Shown here: positions 1 to 6,115 of the stretch, in pieces
Layout of the letters: each line of letters starts with the position of its first letter
How positions within the stretch are numbered: the stretch's first letter is position 1
From: a bacterium
Lineage (GTDB): Bacteria; Planctomycetota; J058; JAJDCP01
Reading direction: 5' to 3'
Length of the DNA stretch: 6,134 nucleotides
Assembly (NCBI GenBank): GCA_030428695.1
Contig: JAUIEM010000485.1
Coordinates: 1 to 6,134 of the forward strand
The notes under the pieces: generated by a model
Seen by the model: the letters and a program-made list of their open reading frames with translations, nothing else
The model's database searches: none
What the model was told of the DNA's origin: nothing
Position numbers and translations under genes: made by a program

Positions 1-1936
1 CTTCGAGTACTCGACCGATGGCGGCACGAGCTACTCGAGCGCGACCGACCTGGCGAACGGATCGGTCACCGGCAACCCCGCCTCCCAGGCGGCCGCGGGC
101 AACGACACCTGGGGCTGGGACAGCCTGGGGGACAACCTCGGCGTGGCCAGCGCGGAGGCGGTCCTGCTGCGGCTGATCGCCACCGACAGCGGAACCGGCG
201 CGGCGGACACCGCGGAGATCAGCCTGACCGTCGACAACCAGCCGGAGTGCACGGTCAGCAGCCCGGCCGACGGGGCCGACGTGTCCGGCGTCGTGACCTT
301 CGAGTTCACGACGACCAATCCGGAAGGCTCGTCGCTCGAGGTCAGCTTCGCCTACTCGACCGACGGCGGGTCCAGCTTCTCGCCCGCGACCGACGCCGGG
401 ACCGGGAGCCTGACCGGAAATCCCGCGCCGCAGAACAGCGCGGGCAATGACACCTGGGACTGGAACAGCGCCCTGGACGTGATCGAGGACGAGGTGATCT
501 TCCGGACCATCGCCCTGAACACGACGACCGGCGGGGCCGACACCTGCGAGCTCAGCCTCGACGTCGACAACCGCCCGACCGTGACGATCGACGCTCCGGC
601 GGCGGGCGCGGCGGAGAGCGCGAACGTCAGCATCGGCTTCACGACGACCAACCCGGCCGGCAGCACCCTCACCGTCAGCTTCGACTACTCGACGGACGGC
701 GGCACCAGCTTCTCGCCCGCGACCGACGCGGGGGGCGGGAGCGTGACCGGGAACCCGGCCCCGCAGAGCTCCGGCCCCGGGAGCGACACCTGGGACTGGC
801 AGAGCAACGCCGATGCCGGCGGGGACGGTGCGGAGACGGTGCTGTTCCGGGTGATCGTCGAAGACACGAGCACGGGCGGTCTCGACACGGCGACGGTCAG
901 CTTCGACGTCGACAGCCAACCGCGCTGCATCATCGGCACGCCGAGCGCGGGCGATACGCGGAGCGACGAGGTCGACATCCTCTTCAGCGGCTCCCAGGCC
1001 ACGGGTCAGCCGATCACGACGAGCTTCAGCTACTCCACAGACGGCGGCGCGAGCTTCGTGCCGATGACCGCCGCATCGAGCTCGGGGACGGCGAATCCCG
1101 ACTCCAATCGCTCCAGCCCGTTCGTCAACGCCTCCTTCACCTGGGACTCTCAGGCCGACGGCGTCGGCCTGGGCGGGGCGGCGAGCACCATCCTGCGGCT
1201 GATCCTGCAGGGCGGAAGCGGGGCGGAGACCTGTGAGGTCGCGCTCACCATCGACAACGCCCCGACCTGTACCCTCGACGCCCCGACCGCGGGCGCCGAC
1301 GTCGCCGGCTTCGTCGACATCACCTTCGGCGGGAACGACCCGAGCTTCGACGATCTGACGACGACCTTCAGCTTCTCGACGGACGGCGGAGCGACCTTCA
1401 GCCCGGCCACGGCAGACGGCTCGGTCAGCAACCCCGACGCGAGCCGAGCGACACCGTTCGACAACGTGACCTTCGTGTGGGACACCCACCTCGACGGTGC
1501 CGGCCTGGTCGGCGCGGAGAGCACGATCGTGCGCGTGGTGACGACCGATCCTTTCGGGGGCGCGGACACCTGCGAGGTCACGGTCTCGATCGACAACCAG
1601 CCGAGCTGCATGATCACCGAGCCGATCGCCGGCACGGTGACCTTCGGCGAGATCGACGTCGTGTTCGACGCCGAGGATCCGAGCGACGACGACCTCAGCT
1701 CACTGCTCGAGTTCTCGATCGACGGGGGCGCGACCTTCAGCACGGCGACCGTCACGCAGGGCTCGCCGCTGTCGAACCCCGACTTCGACCGCGGCTCGCC
1801 CTTCACCGGCGAGACCTTCAGCTGGGACTCCGACGCCGACATGGTCGGCCAGACCATCCCGGACACCGTCACCCTCCGGATCATCGTCGACGACGGCTTC
1901 GCTTCAGACACCTGCACCGTCGGCGGCGTGGTGGTC
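1..1936 (+). repeat. Six tandem ~113-residue Ig-like/Asp-box repeats (first one partial)
   Basis: Units, divided at the recurring D-N/S-x-P motif, lie at 1-232 (partial), 233-565, 566-910, 911-1252, 1253-1591 and 1592-1936, so full units are 111-115 residues. Each carries a YSTDGGxSF-type segment that fits the Asp-box pattern S-x-D-x-G-x-x-F. Each also has a W-D motif about 40 residues later and an ADTxEVSLxVDNxP end strand. Two subtypes are visible: units 1-3 have TGNPAPQ followed by DTWDW, while units 4-6 have NPD-x2-R-x-(S/T)-PF followed by TFxWD. The spacing is too long for beta-propeller blades and fits one Ig- or Fn3-like beta-sandwich per unit. The fold is inferred from the pattern only. 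Confidence 0.85.
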
Positions 1937-2875
1937 GGCCGGGTGCTCGACTGGGGCGATGCGCCCGATCCGTCCTATCCCACCCTGGCTGCCAACGACG
2001 GCGCCCGGCACACGATCGGCACGCTGTTCCTCGGCGCGGACGCCGATGACGAGCTCGACGGCCAGCCCGACGCGGACGCCCTCGGCGACGACAACGACGG
2101 CAACGATGACGAGGACGGCATCGCCTTCACGACCAGCTTCCTGCTCGGCGGTACCGAGGGGAGCGTGGTGCTGACGAGCTCCGAGGCCGGCCTGGTCGAC
2201 GCCTGGATCGACTTCGACGCCGACGGTGTCTGGGAGAGCGGTGAGCGCATCGCGGCGAGCTTCGCGGTCGACGGCACCGACACCCTGTACTTCGAGATCC
2301 CCGAAGCCGGCCTGGCCCCGGGGATCAGCTTCGCCCGCTTCCGCCTGAGCAGCGCCGGAGGCCTGCTGCCGACCGGCCTGGCCCTCGACGGCGAGGTCGA
2401 GGACCACGCGATCGAGCTCGACGTCGACCTCGCCCGCGACGGCCTGCGCAGCCCGGTCGAGGACAGCCTCGGCACCAGCGACGCCAACCGCGACACGGAC
2501 GGGGACGGCATCGAGGATGGCGTCGAGCAGGCGACCGGCAGCGACCCGACGATGATGGAATTCTTCACCGACACCGACGGCGACGGCATCCCGGACAGCG
2601 TCGACCCCGCGCCGGCCAACCCCGACGCGAACGGCAACGGCATCGCGGACGGCCTCGAGCTGAACGGCTACGGGACCTTCGCCGACCTCGACCGGGACGG
2701 CGACCGCGACAGCGCCGACCTGCAGCTGTTGATGAACGCGGTGTTCCGCGGCAACGCGGGCACCCTGCCCGCCCTCGACGGCGACATCAACCGCGACGGG
2801 ACCATCGACCGTCGGGACATTTTGGAGTTCGTGCTGTTCCTGCGCGGGGTGGTCGACATCCTGCCGCGCTACTGA
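1..2875 (+). CDS. Large secreted/surface repeat protein with GEVED, TSP3-like and dockerin-like C-terminus (5' partial)
   Basis: The frame is open from base 2 to the TGA at 2873-2875, giving 957 visible residues, and enters from the left edge, so the start and any signal peptide are not seen. The GTG at 143 is not the start, because the same repeat pattern runs upstream of it. Order of modules: six ~113-residue beta-rich repeats (bases 1-1936), a GEVED domain (1949-2419), an acidic TSP3-like calcium-binding stretch (2492-2656) and two dockerin-like EF-hand loops (2684-2851). The composition is rich in Asp, Gly, Ser and Thr and poor in Lys, typical of exported proteins. All eight visible cysteines sit in the repeats. 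No catalytic domain is visible. Known relatives of these modules are extracellular, so an adhesion, envelope or scaffold role is an inference. The stop overlaps the next gene's ATG by one base. I am sure of the gene and its export, unsure of its job. Confidence 0.93.
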   Translation, partial: FEYSTDGGTSYSSATDLANGSVTGNPASQAAAGNDTWGWDSLGDNLGVASAEAVLLRLIATDSGTGAADTAEISLTVDNQPECTVSSPADGADVSGVVTFEFTTTNPEGSSLEVSFAYSTDGGSSFSPATDAGTGSLTGNPAPQNSAGNDTWDWNSALDVIEDEVIFRTIALNTTTGGADTCELSLDVDNRPTVTIDAPAAGAAESANVSIGFTTTNPAGSTLTVSFDYSTDGGTSFSPATDAGGGSVTGNPAPQSSGPGSDTWDWQSNADAGGDGAETVLFRVIVEDTSTGGLDTATVSFDVDSQPRCIIGTPSAGDTRSDEVDILFSGSQATGQPITTSFSYSTDGGASFVPMTAASSSGTANPDSNRSSPFVNASFTWDSQADGVGLGGAASTILRLILQGGSGAETCEVALTIDNAPTCTLDAPTAGADVAGFVDITFGGNDPSFDDLTTTFSFSTDGGATFSPATADGSVSNPDASRATPFDNVTFVWDTHLDGAGLVGAESTIVRVVTTDPFGGADTCEVTVSIDNQPSCMITEPIAGTVTFGEIDVVFDAEDPSDDDLSSLLEFSIDGGATFSTATVTQGSPLSNPDFDRGSPFTGETFSWDSDADMVGQTIPDTVTLRIIVDDGFASDTCTVGGVVVGRVLDWGDAPDPSYPTLAANDGARHTIGTLFLGADADDELDGQPDADALGDDNDGNDDEDGIAFTTSFLLGGTEGSVVLTSSEAGLVDAWIDFDADGVWESGERIAASFAVDGTDTLYFEIPEAGLAPGISFARFRLSSAGGLLPTGLALDGEVEDHAIELDVDLARDGLRSPVEDSLGTSDANRDTDGDGIEDGVEQATGSDPTMMEFFTDTDGDGIPDSVDPAPANPDANGNGIADGLELNGYGTFADLDRDGDRDSADLQLLMNAVFRGNAGTLPALDGDINRDGTIDRRDILEFVLFLRGVVDILPRY
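1949..2419 (+). other. GEVED domain within the repeat protein
   Basis: This region begins with DWGDAPDPSYPTL, continues with GARHTIGTLFLGADADDELDGQ, runs through a very acidic stretch ending NDDEDGI, and closes with the signature DGEVEDHAIEL. That order (DWGDAPD, ARH, LGxxxDxExDGQ, GDDxxGxDDEDG, GEVEDH) matches the GEVED family, a non-catalytic module seen in many large secreted bacterial proteins. Its exact function is not known to me. It sits between the Ig-like repeats and the calcium-binding tail. The acidic cluster may bind calcium (inference). Confidence 0.85.
2492..2656 (+). other. TSP3-like calcium-binding repeats
   Basis: Two DTDGDGI(E/P)D motifs and one more diverged DANGNGIADGLE motif follow the GEVED domain, separated by short Pro/Asp-rich linkers (EQATGSDPT, DPAPANPD). 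This is the usual look of bacterial thrombospondin type 3-like repeats, in which the aspartates bind calcium and stiffen a stalk. They link the GEVED domain to the C-terminal dockerin-like module. Confidence 0.8.
2684..2851 (+). other. C-terminal dockerin-like EF-hand pair
   Basis: Two calcium-loop-plus-helix segments are visible. The first, DLDRDGDRDSADL followed by QLLMNAVFRG, has Asp at loop positions 1, 3, 5 and 12. The second, DINRDGTIDRRD followed by ILEFVLFLRG, has D, N, D and D at positions 1, 3, 5 and 12, with Gly at 6 and Ile at 8. Duplicated loops of this form at the very C-terminus are the mark of type I dockerins. Outside cellulosome producers such modules are common in secreted proteins of environmental bacteria and their partners are often unknown. 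No cohesin-like domain is visible in the window. Confidence 0.75.
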
Positions 2876-3675
2876 TGTCCGACCTCTCGCTGTTCGTCGC
2901 CCTCGAGGCGCTGCCCGCCCTGACCCTCGCCGAGCTCGAGGCGCGCATCGCGAAGCGCGTGTGCGCCGAGGTCGTCGTCGAGGGCGGCCATCCGCTGATG
3001 CAGATGGTCGGCGACGGCGCCTGGATGCCGGCCCTGCCGCACGCGATCACCGTGCGCGGCCACCGCCTCCAACTGTTCGGCTTCGAGCAGCCCTTCGCGG
3101 CGATGGAGCCGGAGCTGTGCGGGCAGCTCCTGCAGCTCTCGCACCTGTCCGCGGCGAAGAAGGAGCGCCTGGCCGCGGCCCCCGCCCATCTCTGGCTGCA
3201 GCACGAGAGCGGCCCGGAGGACGCGCTCGAGCGCCTGCGCTTCCTGTACGTCGCCGCGAGCGTCTTCCCCGGCATCTGCGGGGCCTTCTTCCCGCCGGCG
3301 ATGCTCGCCCTGCCGGCAGAGCTGCTCGCGGCTGTCGGCGCCTCCTCGAAGGAGCTCGCGCAGTCGCTTCCCCCGCTGTGCTTCACCGGCCTGGTCAAGC
3401 TGTTCCGGCCCCAGGGCGGCACCTGGTACGTCAGCCGCGGCCACGACCTGTTCGGCATCCCCGACCTCGCCTGGCTCGGGGCATCCCGCACCGACACCCG
3501 GCAGGCCCTCGAGCTGCTGCACGGCGTGTTCGAGTACGCGCGCCTGTCCGGCAACTCCTTGCGGGCGGGCGACACGGCGGAATGGGGAGCCCGGCGCCTG
3601 CGCTTCCGCGCACCCTACGAGTACGCCGAGCAGCTCGCCGGGGCGGGGGAGACGCTGGTGGTGGAGGAGGCGTAG
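2875..3675 (+). CDS. Hypothetical protein, C-terminal part resembling DUF4261
   Basis: A 266-residue protein with no signal peptide or membrane segment, so probably cytosolic. Its ATG shares one base with the stop of the upstream surface-protein gene (TGATG). No good Shine-Dalgarno sequence precedes it, so translation is probably coupled. The middle part contains AHLWLQHESGPEDALERLR (residues 104-122) and a hydrophobic stretch ending GAFFPPAM. The C-terminal part has W-Y-V-S-R-G-H-D-L-F-G-I-P-D-L (184-198), an alpha-helical LELLHGVFEYARLSG, then LRAGDT (229-234). The order 'R-x-G-x3-FGxPDL ... helix ... L-x-x-GDT' resembles DUF4261, a domain of unknown function. This is recognised from memory of the pattern and is moderately sure at best. 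I can assign no reaction or partner. The gene ends six bases before the hairpin at 3681. Confidence 0.85.
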   Translation: MSDLSLFVALEALPALTLAELEARIAKRVCAEVVVEGGHPLMQMVGDGAWMPALPHAITVRGHRLQLFGFEQPFAAMEPELCGQLLQLSHLSAAKKERLAAAPAHLWLQHESGPEDALERLRFLYVAASVFPGICGAFFPPAMLALPAELLAAVGASSKELAQSLPPLCFTGLVKLFRPQGGTWYVSRGHDLFGIPDLAWLGASRTDTRQALELLHGVFEYARLSGNSLRAGDTAEWGARRLRFRAPYEYAEQLAGAGETLVVEEA

Positions 3676-3680
3676 GAGCC

Positions 3681-3739
3681 TGACCGATGGCCGATCCCGA
3701 TCGAAATCGGAATCGGAATCGGTCATCGGCCACCGGTCA
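3681..3739. terminator. Long hairpin between convergent genes, possible bidirectional terminator
   Basis: The arms 3681-3695 (tgaccgatggccgat) and 3725-3739 (atcggccaccggtca) pair over 15 positions. In RNA from the + strand one pair is an A-C mismatch; in RNA from the - strand (rtcBA) the same pair is a G-U wobble, so the stem is unbroken. An inner ccgat at 3697-3701 can pair with any of three atcgg copies in the loop (3706-3710, 3712-3716, 3718-3722). The right arm includes the rtcA stop codon. No run of T follows on either side, so it is either a terminator of the kind without a T-tract or an mRNA 3'-end stabiliser. Confidence 0.6.
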
Positions 3740-4753
3740 CCCCACCCACACCCGGTAGCGTCCCCCGTCCAGCGCCTCGATGCCACCCGCAAGCCCGGGC
3801 CGGAACTGCTGCAGCAGCGCGAGGTTGGTGCGCGTGTGCGAGCTCGCCTCGGTGCTGAGGAGCTCCCCGCCGCCGGCCAGCGCGAAGGGCAGGAGCAGCT
3901 GATCGGCGAGGTGCTCGTCGACGGGAACCTCCGCCGCGCGCCAGGCCTGCACCCGGTCGGCGAGCTCGCGGGCGACCCGCTCGGCGCGCTTCTTCCGCTC
4001 CCCGAAGCCGACGAAGACCATCGTGTGCGCGGCGCACTCCGCCTCGACCACGAGCGCGTTGCCCGGACCGGCCGGATCGGGAACCTCGACGGTCGCGCAG
4101 TCCGCCGCCGCGATGCCGAGCTCCTTCTGCAGGGTCGAGAGCTCGCGCTCGGCGACCTTGCGCGGCAGCTGGGAGACGATCGCCCGGGCGCGCAGCTTCC
4201 GCAGCTCCCCACGCTCGAGCAGCCGCAGCGGCCGCAGCTCCCCCGGCTCCACCGCCACCCGCACCTTGCCGCCCCCGGCCGGGTAGAAGCCGTGGCGCAG
4301 CAGCTCGATCGACACCGCCGCGCCCATCGCCCGCAACAAGGGCAGGAAGCTGCCGGCCAGGAAGTCGTACGCCGGCGCCCAGGGGTTGTGGGTGCCGCCC
4401 TCGAGCACGACCGTGGAGGGCCCGTCGGCCAGCAGCAGCGGCGGCAGCACCGTCTGCAGCACCAGGTGGGCGCTGCCGGCGCTGCCGACGGCGAAGTGGT
4501 AGCTGCCCGCCCGCACCTTGCCCGGCCGGAAGCGCAGGAAGCGCGAGCGCATATGGGCGCCCTTCAGCGCCCCGTCGGAGATCTTCGCCGCCGCCTCGAC
4601 GCAGGTCAGGTGCTGGCGCATCAGCCCCGGCTTGCGACGCCCGGCGCGGATGTTGATCAGCTCGACGGGGCGCTGGTCGATGATCGCGAGGGAGAGGGAG
4701 GTGCGCAGCACCTGCCCCCCGCCCTCGCCGAAGGATCCGTCGATACACAGCAT
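3737..4753 (-). CDS. rtcA: RNA 3'-terminal phosphate cyclase RtcA
   Basis: RtcA uses ATP to convert an RNA 3'-phosphate to a 2',3'-cyclic phosphate, the end that RtcB can ligate. The protein is 338 residues, the usual family length, and the family motifs occur in order: FGEGGGQVLRTSLSL (8-22), RAGRRKPGLMRQHL (36-49), VGSAGSAHLVLQTVLPPLL (89-107), LEGGTHNPWAP (117-127), LRHGFYPAGGGKV (152-164), GPGNALVVE (229-237) and DEHLADQLLLPFALAGGGE (279-297). His306 in SSHTRTN aligns with the histidine that is adenylated in E. coli RtcA (His309). The start at 4753 (MLCIDGSFGEGGGQ) matches the family N-terminus. A reading frame extending up to 4888 is the rtcB tail read in another frame and is not part of the protein. 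The gene lies 2 bases after the rtcB stop and looks intact. Confidence 0.97.
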   Translation of the reverse strand: MLCIDGSFGEGGGQVLRTSLSLAIIDQRPVELINIRAGRRKPGLMRQHLTCVEAAAKISDGALKGAHMRSRFLRFRPGKVRAGSYHFAVGSAGSAHLVLQTVLPPLLLADGPSTVVLEGGTHNPWAPAYDFLAGSFLPLLRAMGAAVSIELLRHGFYPAGGGKVRVAVEPGELRPLRLLERGELRKLRARAIVSQLPRKVAERELSTLQKELGIAAADCATVEVPDPAGPGNALVVEAECAAHTMVFVGFGERKKRAERVARELADRVQAWRAAEVPVDEHLADQLLLPFALAGGGELLSTEASSHTRTNLALLQQFRPGLAGGIEALDGGRYRVWVG

Positions 4754-4755
4754 GG

Positions 4756-5973
4756 CTACCCCTTCACACAGACGACCTGACGCAGGGTGTGGACGATGTC
4801 GACCAGGTCGCTCTGGGCCGCCATCACCTTCTCGATCGGCTTGTAGGCCATCGGCGTCTCGTCGATGACCTGCGCGTCCTTGCGGCACTCGACGCCTTCG
4901 GTGGCGGCGATGTGGTCGGCGACGCTGAAGCGGCGCTTGGCCTCGGTCCGGGACATCAGCCGCCCCGCCCCGTGGCTGCAGGACTCGAAGCTCTCCGGGT
5001 GGCCCTTGCCGCGGACGATGTACGAGCGCGCTCCCATCGACCCCGGGATGATCCCGAGCTCGCCGTCGCCCGCCCGGACCGCGCCCTTGCGGGTCACCCA
5101 GACAGTCTTCCCGAAGTGGTGCTCCTTCGCCACGTAGTTGTGGTGGCAGTTGACTGCCTTCCCGTCCTCCTCGAAGGGCGGCAGATCGGCCAGCGAGCGG
5201 GCCGCCTCGAGCACCGCCCCCATCATCAGCTCGCGGTTGGTGCGCGCGAAGTCCTGCGCCCAGCCGACGGCCTCGACGTAGTCCCCGAACTGCGGCGTGC
5301 CGTCCGGGAAGTAGGCGAGGTTCTCGTTCGGCAGGGAGATGAACCAGCGCTCGGCCTCCCGCTTCGCCCTGCCGATGAAGTAGCGCCCGATGCGGTTGCC
5401 GACGCCCCGCGAGCCGCTGTGCAGCATGAACCAGACCCGCTCGTCCTCGTCGAGGCAGACCTCGATGAAGTGGTTGCCGGTGCCGAGGGTGCCGAGGTGG
5501 TTCTCGACGTTGCCGCCCGCGATCTTCGGGTGCTTGGCGACGATCTTCCCGAAGCGCTCGACCAGGTCAGCCCAGGCCTTGCGGTGCGTCTCGGGCAGGT
5601 GCCGCCAGGCCCCGCGGTCGTTGCGGCCCCCGCGATGGGTGCGGCCGTGCGGGACGCGGCGCTCGATGGCGGCGCGCAGCGGTCCGAGGTCGTCGGGCAG
5701 CTGCTCGGCGCGCAGGGTGGTGCGCAGGGCCATCATCCCGCAGCCGATGTCGACGCCGACCGCCGCGGGCACGATCGCCCGGTGCATCGGGATCACGCTG
5801 CCGACGGTCGCGCCCATGCCCCAGTGGACGTCGGGCATCGCGGCCACCCACTTGTGGATGAACGGGAGCTCGGCGACCTCGAGCAGCTGCTGGCGCGCCT
5901 TCGGGCACAGGGGGACGCCGTCGACCCAGGCCTTGACGGGGACGCGGCTCTCTTCGATCAGCTCGTAACGCAT
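4756..5973 (-). CDS. rtcB: GTP- and Mn(II)-dependent RNA ligase RtcB
   Basis: RtcB joins RNA 2',3'-cyclic phosphate or 3'-phosphate ends to 5'-OH ends through a histidine-GMP intermediate, repairing tRNA and rRNA cut by ribotoxins. The protein is 405 residues and closely resembles E. coli RtcB (408 residues) throughout, down to the C-terminal TLRQVVCVKG. Expected metal ligands are present: Asp75 and Cys78 in GVDIGCGM, His168 in GTGNHFIE, His185 in MLHSGSRG and His278 in NCHHNY. The guanylated histidine is His334 in SCSHGAGRLMSR. GIIPGSMGARSYIVRG (307-322) is the other conserved core block. The ATG at 5973 is six bases from AGGAGG. The gene is intact and is first in the operon with rtcA. No archease gene is visible beside it, as in the E. 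coli operon. Confidence 0.98.
   Translation of the reverse strand: MRYELIEESRVPVKAWVDGVPLCPKARQQLLEVAELPFIHKWVAAMPDVHWGMGATVGSVIPMHRAIVPAAVGVDIGCGMMALRTTLRAEQLPDDLGPLRAAIERRVPHGRTHRGGRNDRGAWRHLPETHRKAWADLVERFGKIVAKHPKIAGGNVENHLGTLGTGNHFIEVCLDEDERVWFMLHSGSRGVGNRIGRYFIGRAKREAERWFISLPNENLAYFPDGTPQFGDYVEAVGWAQDFARTNRELMMGAVLEAARSLADLPPFEEDGKAVNCHHNYVAKEHHFGKTVWVTRKGAVRAGDGELGIIPGSMGARSYIVRGKGHPESFESCSHGAGRLMSRTEAKRRFSVADHIAATEGVECRKDAQVIDETPMAYKPIEKVMAAQSDLVDIVHTLRQVVCVKG
4759..4764 (-). promoter_or_regulatory. Ribosome binding site of rtcA inside the end of rtcB
   Basis: On the minus strand AAGGGG, formed by the last codons of rtcB, ends five bases before the rtcA ATG at 4753. It supports the short start of rtcA over the upstream alternative, and with the 2-base gap between the genes it points to translational coupling. 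Confidence 0.6.
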
Positions 5974-5979
5974 GGTGTT

Positions 5980-5985
5980 CCTCCT
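5980..5985 (-). promoter_or_regulatory. Strong Shine-Dalgarno of rtcB
   Basis: A perfect AGGAGG on the minus strand lies six bases before the rtcB ATG at 5971-5973. It fixes the start, which also matches the family N-terminus (MRYELI). Confidence 0.85.
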
Positions 5986-6009
5986 CGTGCATGCGGTCGC
6001 CCTGGACAG

Positions 6010-6025
6010 AACACACCGTGTGCCA
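6010..6025 (-). promoter_or_regulatory. Candidate sigma-54 promoter of rtcBA
   Basis: Read on the minus strand, TGGCACACGGTGTGTT matches the sigma-54 consensus TGGCACG-N4-TTGCW. The -24 half is perfect (TGGCAC). The -12 half is imperfect (GTGTT for TTGCW, with T in place of the usual C). The GG at 6024-6023 puts the start of transcription near 5999, giving a leader of about 26 bases that contains the Shine-Dalgarno sequence. In E. coli rtcBA is transcribed by sigma-54 RNA polymerase with the activator RtcR, which makes the match more credible. Confidence 0.5.
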
Positions 6026-6061
6026 TCGGGAGAACGTCGACGCAGGTGCAGGTGATGCAGG

Positions 6062-6075
6062 GATTTCGGGAAATC
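6062..6075. promoter_or_regulatory. Perfect inverted repeat upstream of rtcB, possible activator site
   Basis: gatttc-gg-gaaatc is a perfect palindrome with 6-base arms and a 2-base centre. It stands out as AT-rich in a GC-rich region. It lies about 63-76 bases upstream of the predicted sigma-54 start, near the range where enhancer-binding activators of this promoter class bind. Assignment to RtcR is inference. Confidence 0.35.
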
Positions 6076-6107
6076 TCACGCGCGCGCCTCTCGAGCGCGA
6101 GGCTAGC

Positions 6108-6115
6108 GAAATTTC
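6108..6115. promoter_or_regulatory. Second AT-rich palindrome (gaaatttc)
   Basis: gaaatttc is self-complementary and uses the same GAAAT/ATTTC half-sites as the repeat at 6062-6075, in the opposite order and overlapping. The centres are 43 bases apart, about four helical turns, so both face the same side of the DNA. It is followed by a direct repeat tacga-tacga-tag (6116-6128) up to the window edge. It could belong to rtcBA or to a divergent gene beyond the window. Confidence 0.25.

Noticed and set aside
143..145. GTG as start of the large repeat protein
   Set aside because: The same reading frame upstream (from base 2) encodes another copy of the repeat, with its own STDGG and GNDTW motifs, so the gene clearly continues past the left edge.
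1150..2643. Long minus-strand frames opposite the repeat protein (255 and 222 residues)
   Set aside because: Their apparent repetitiveness mirrors the sense-strand repeats. The sense frame has clear domain motifs and the antisense frames have none.
2684..2851. Cellulosome component
   Set aside because: The dockerin-like tail is real in pattern, but no glycoside hydrolase, cohesin or carbohydrate-binding module is visible, and the high GC does not fit the classical clostridial cellulosome producers.
2869..4212. 447-residue minus-strand frame across the 266-residue gene, the hairpin and part of rtcA
   Set aside because: It reads antisense to one gene and out of frame with rtcA, is extremely Arg/Ser/Pro-rich, and shows no domain. 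It is a by-product of high GC.
3836..4780. 314-residue plus-strand frame opposite rtcA
   Set aside because: It is antisense to a well-conserved gene, with a low-complexity composition and no recognisable motif.
4754..4888. Longer rtcA start giving 45 extra N-terminal residues
   Set aside because: The extra residues are the rtcB tail read out of frame, are rich in Arg, Gly and Pro, and do not resemble RtcA. The family N-terminus begins at the ATG at 4753, with a Shine-Dalgarno sequence in front.
5390..5968. 192-residue plus-strand frame opposite rtcB
   Set aside because: It is antisense to the conserved RtcB coding sequence and has no domain pattern.
6087..6102. Hairpin cctctcg/cgcgagg upstream of rtcB
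   Set aside because: The stem contains a mismatch and the loop would be only two bases. In such GC-rich sequence short matches like this are expected by chance.
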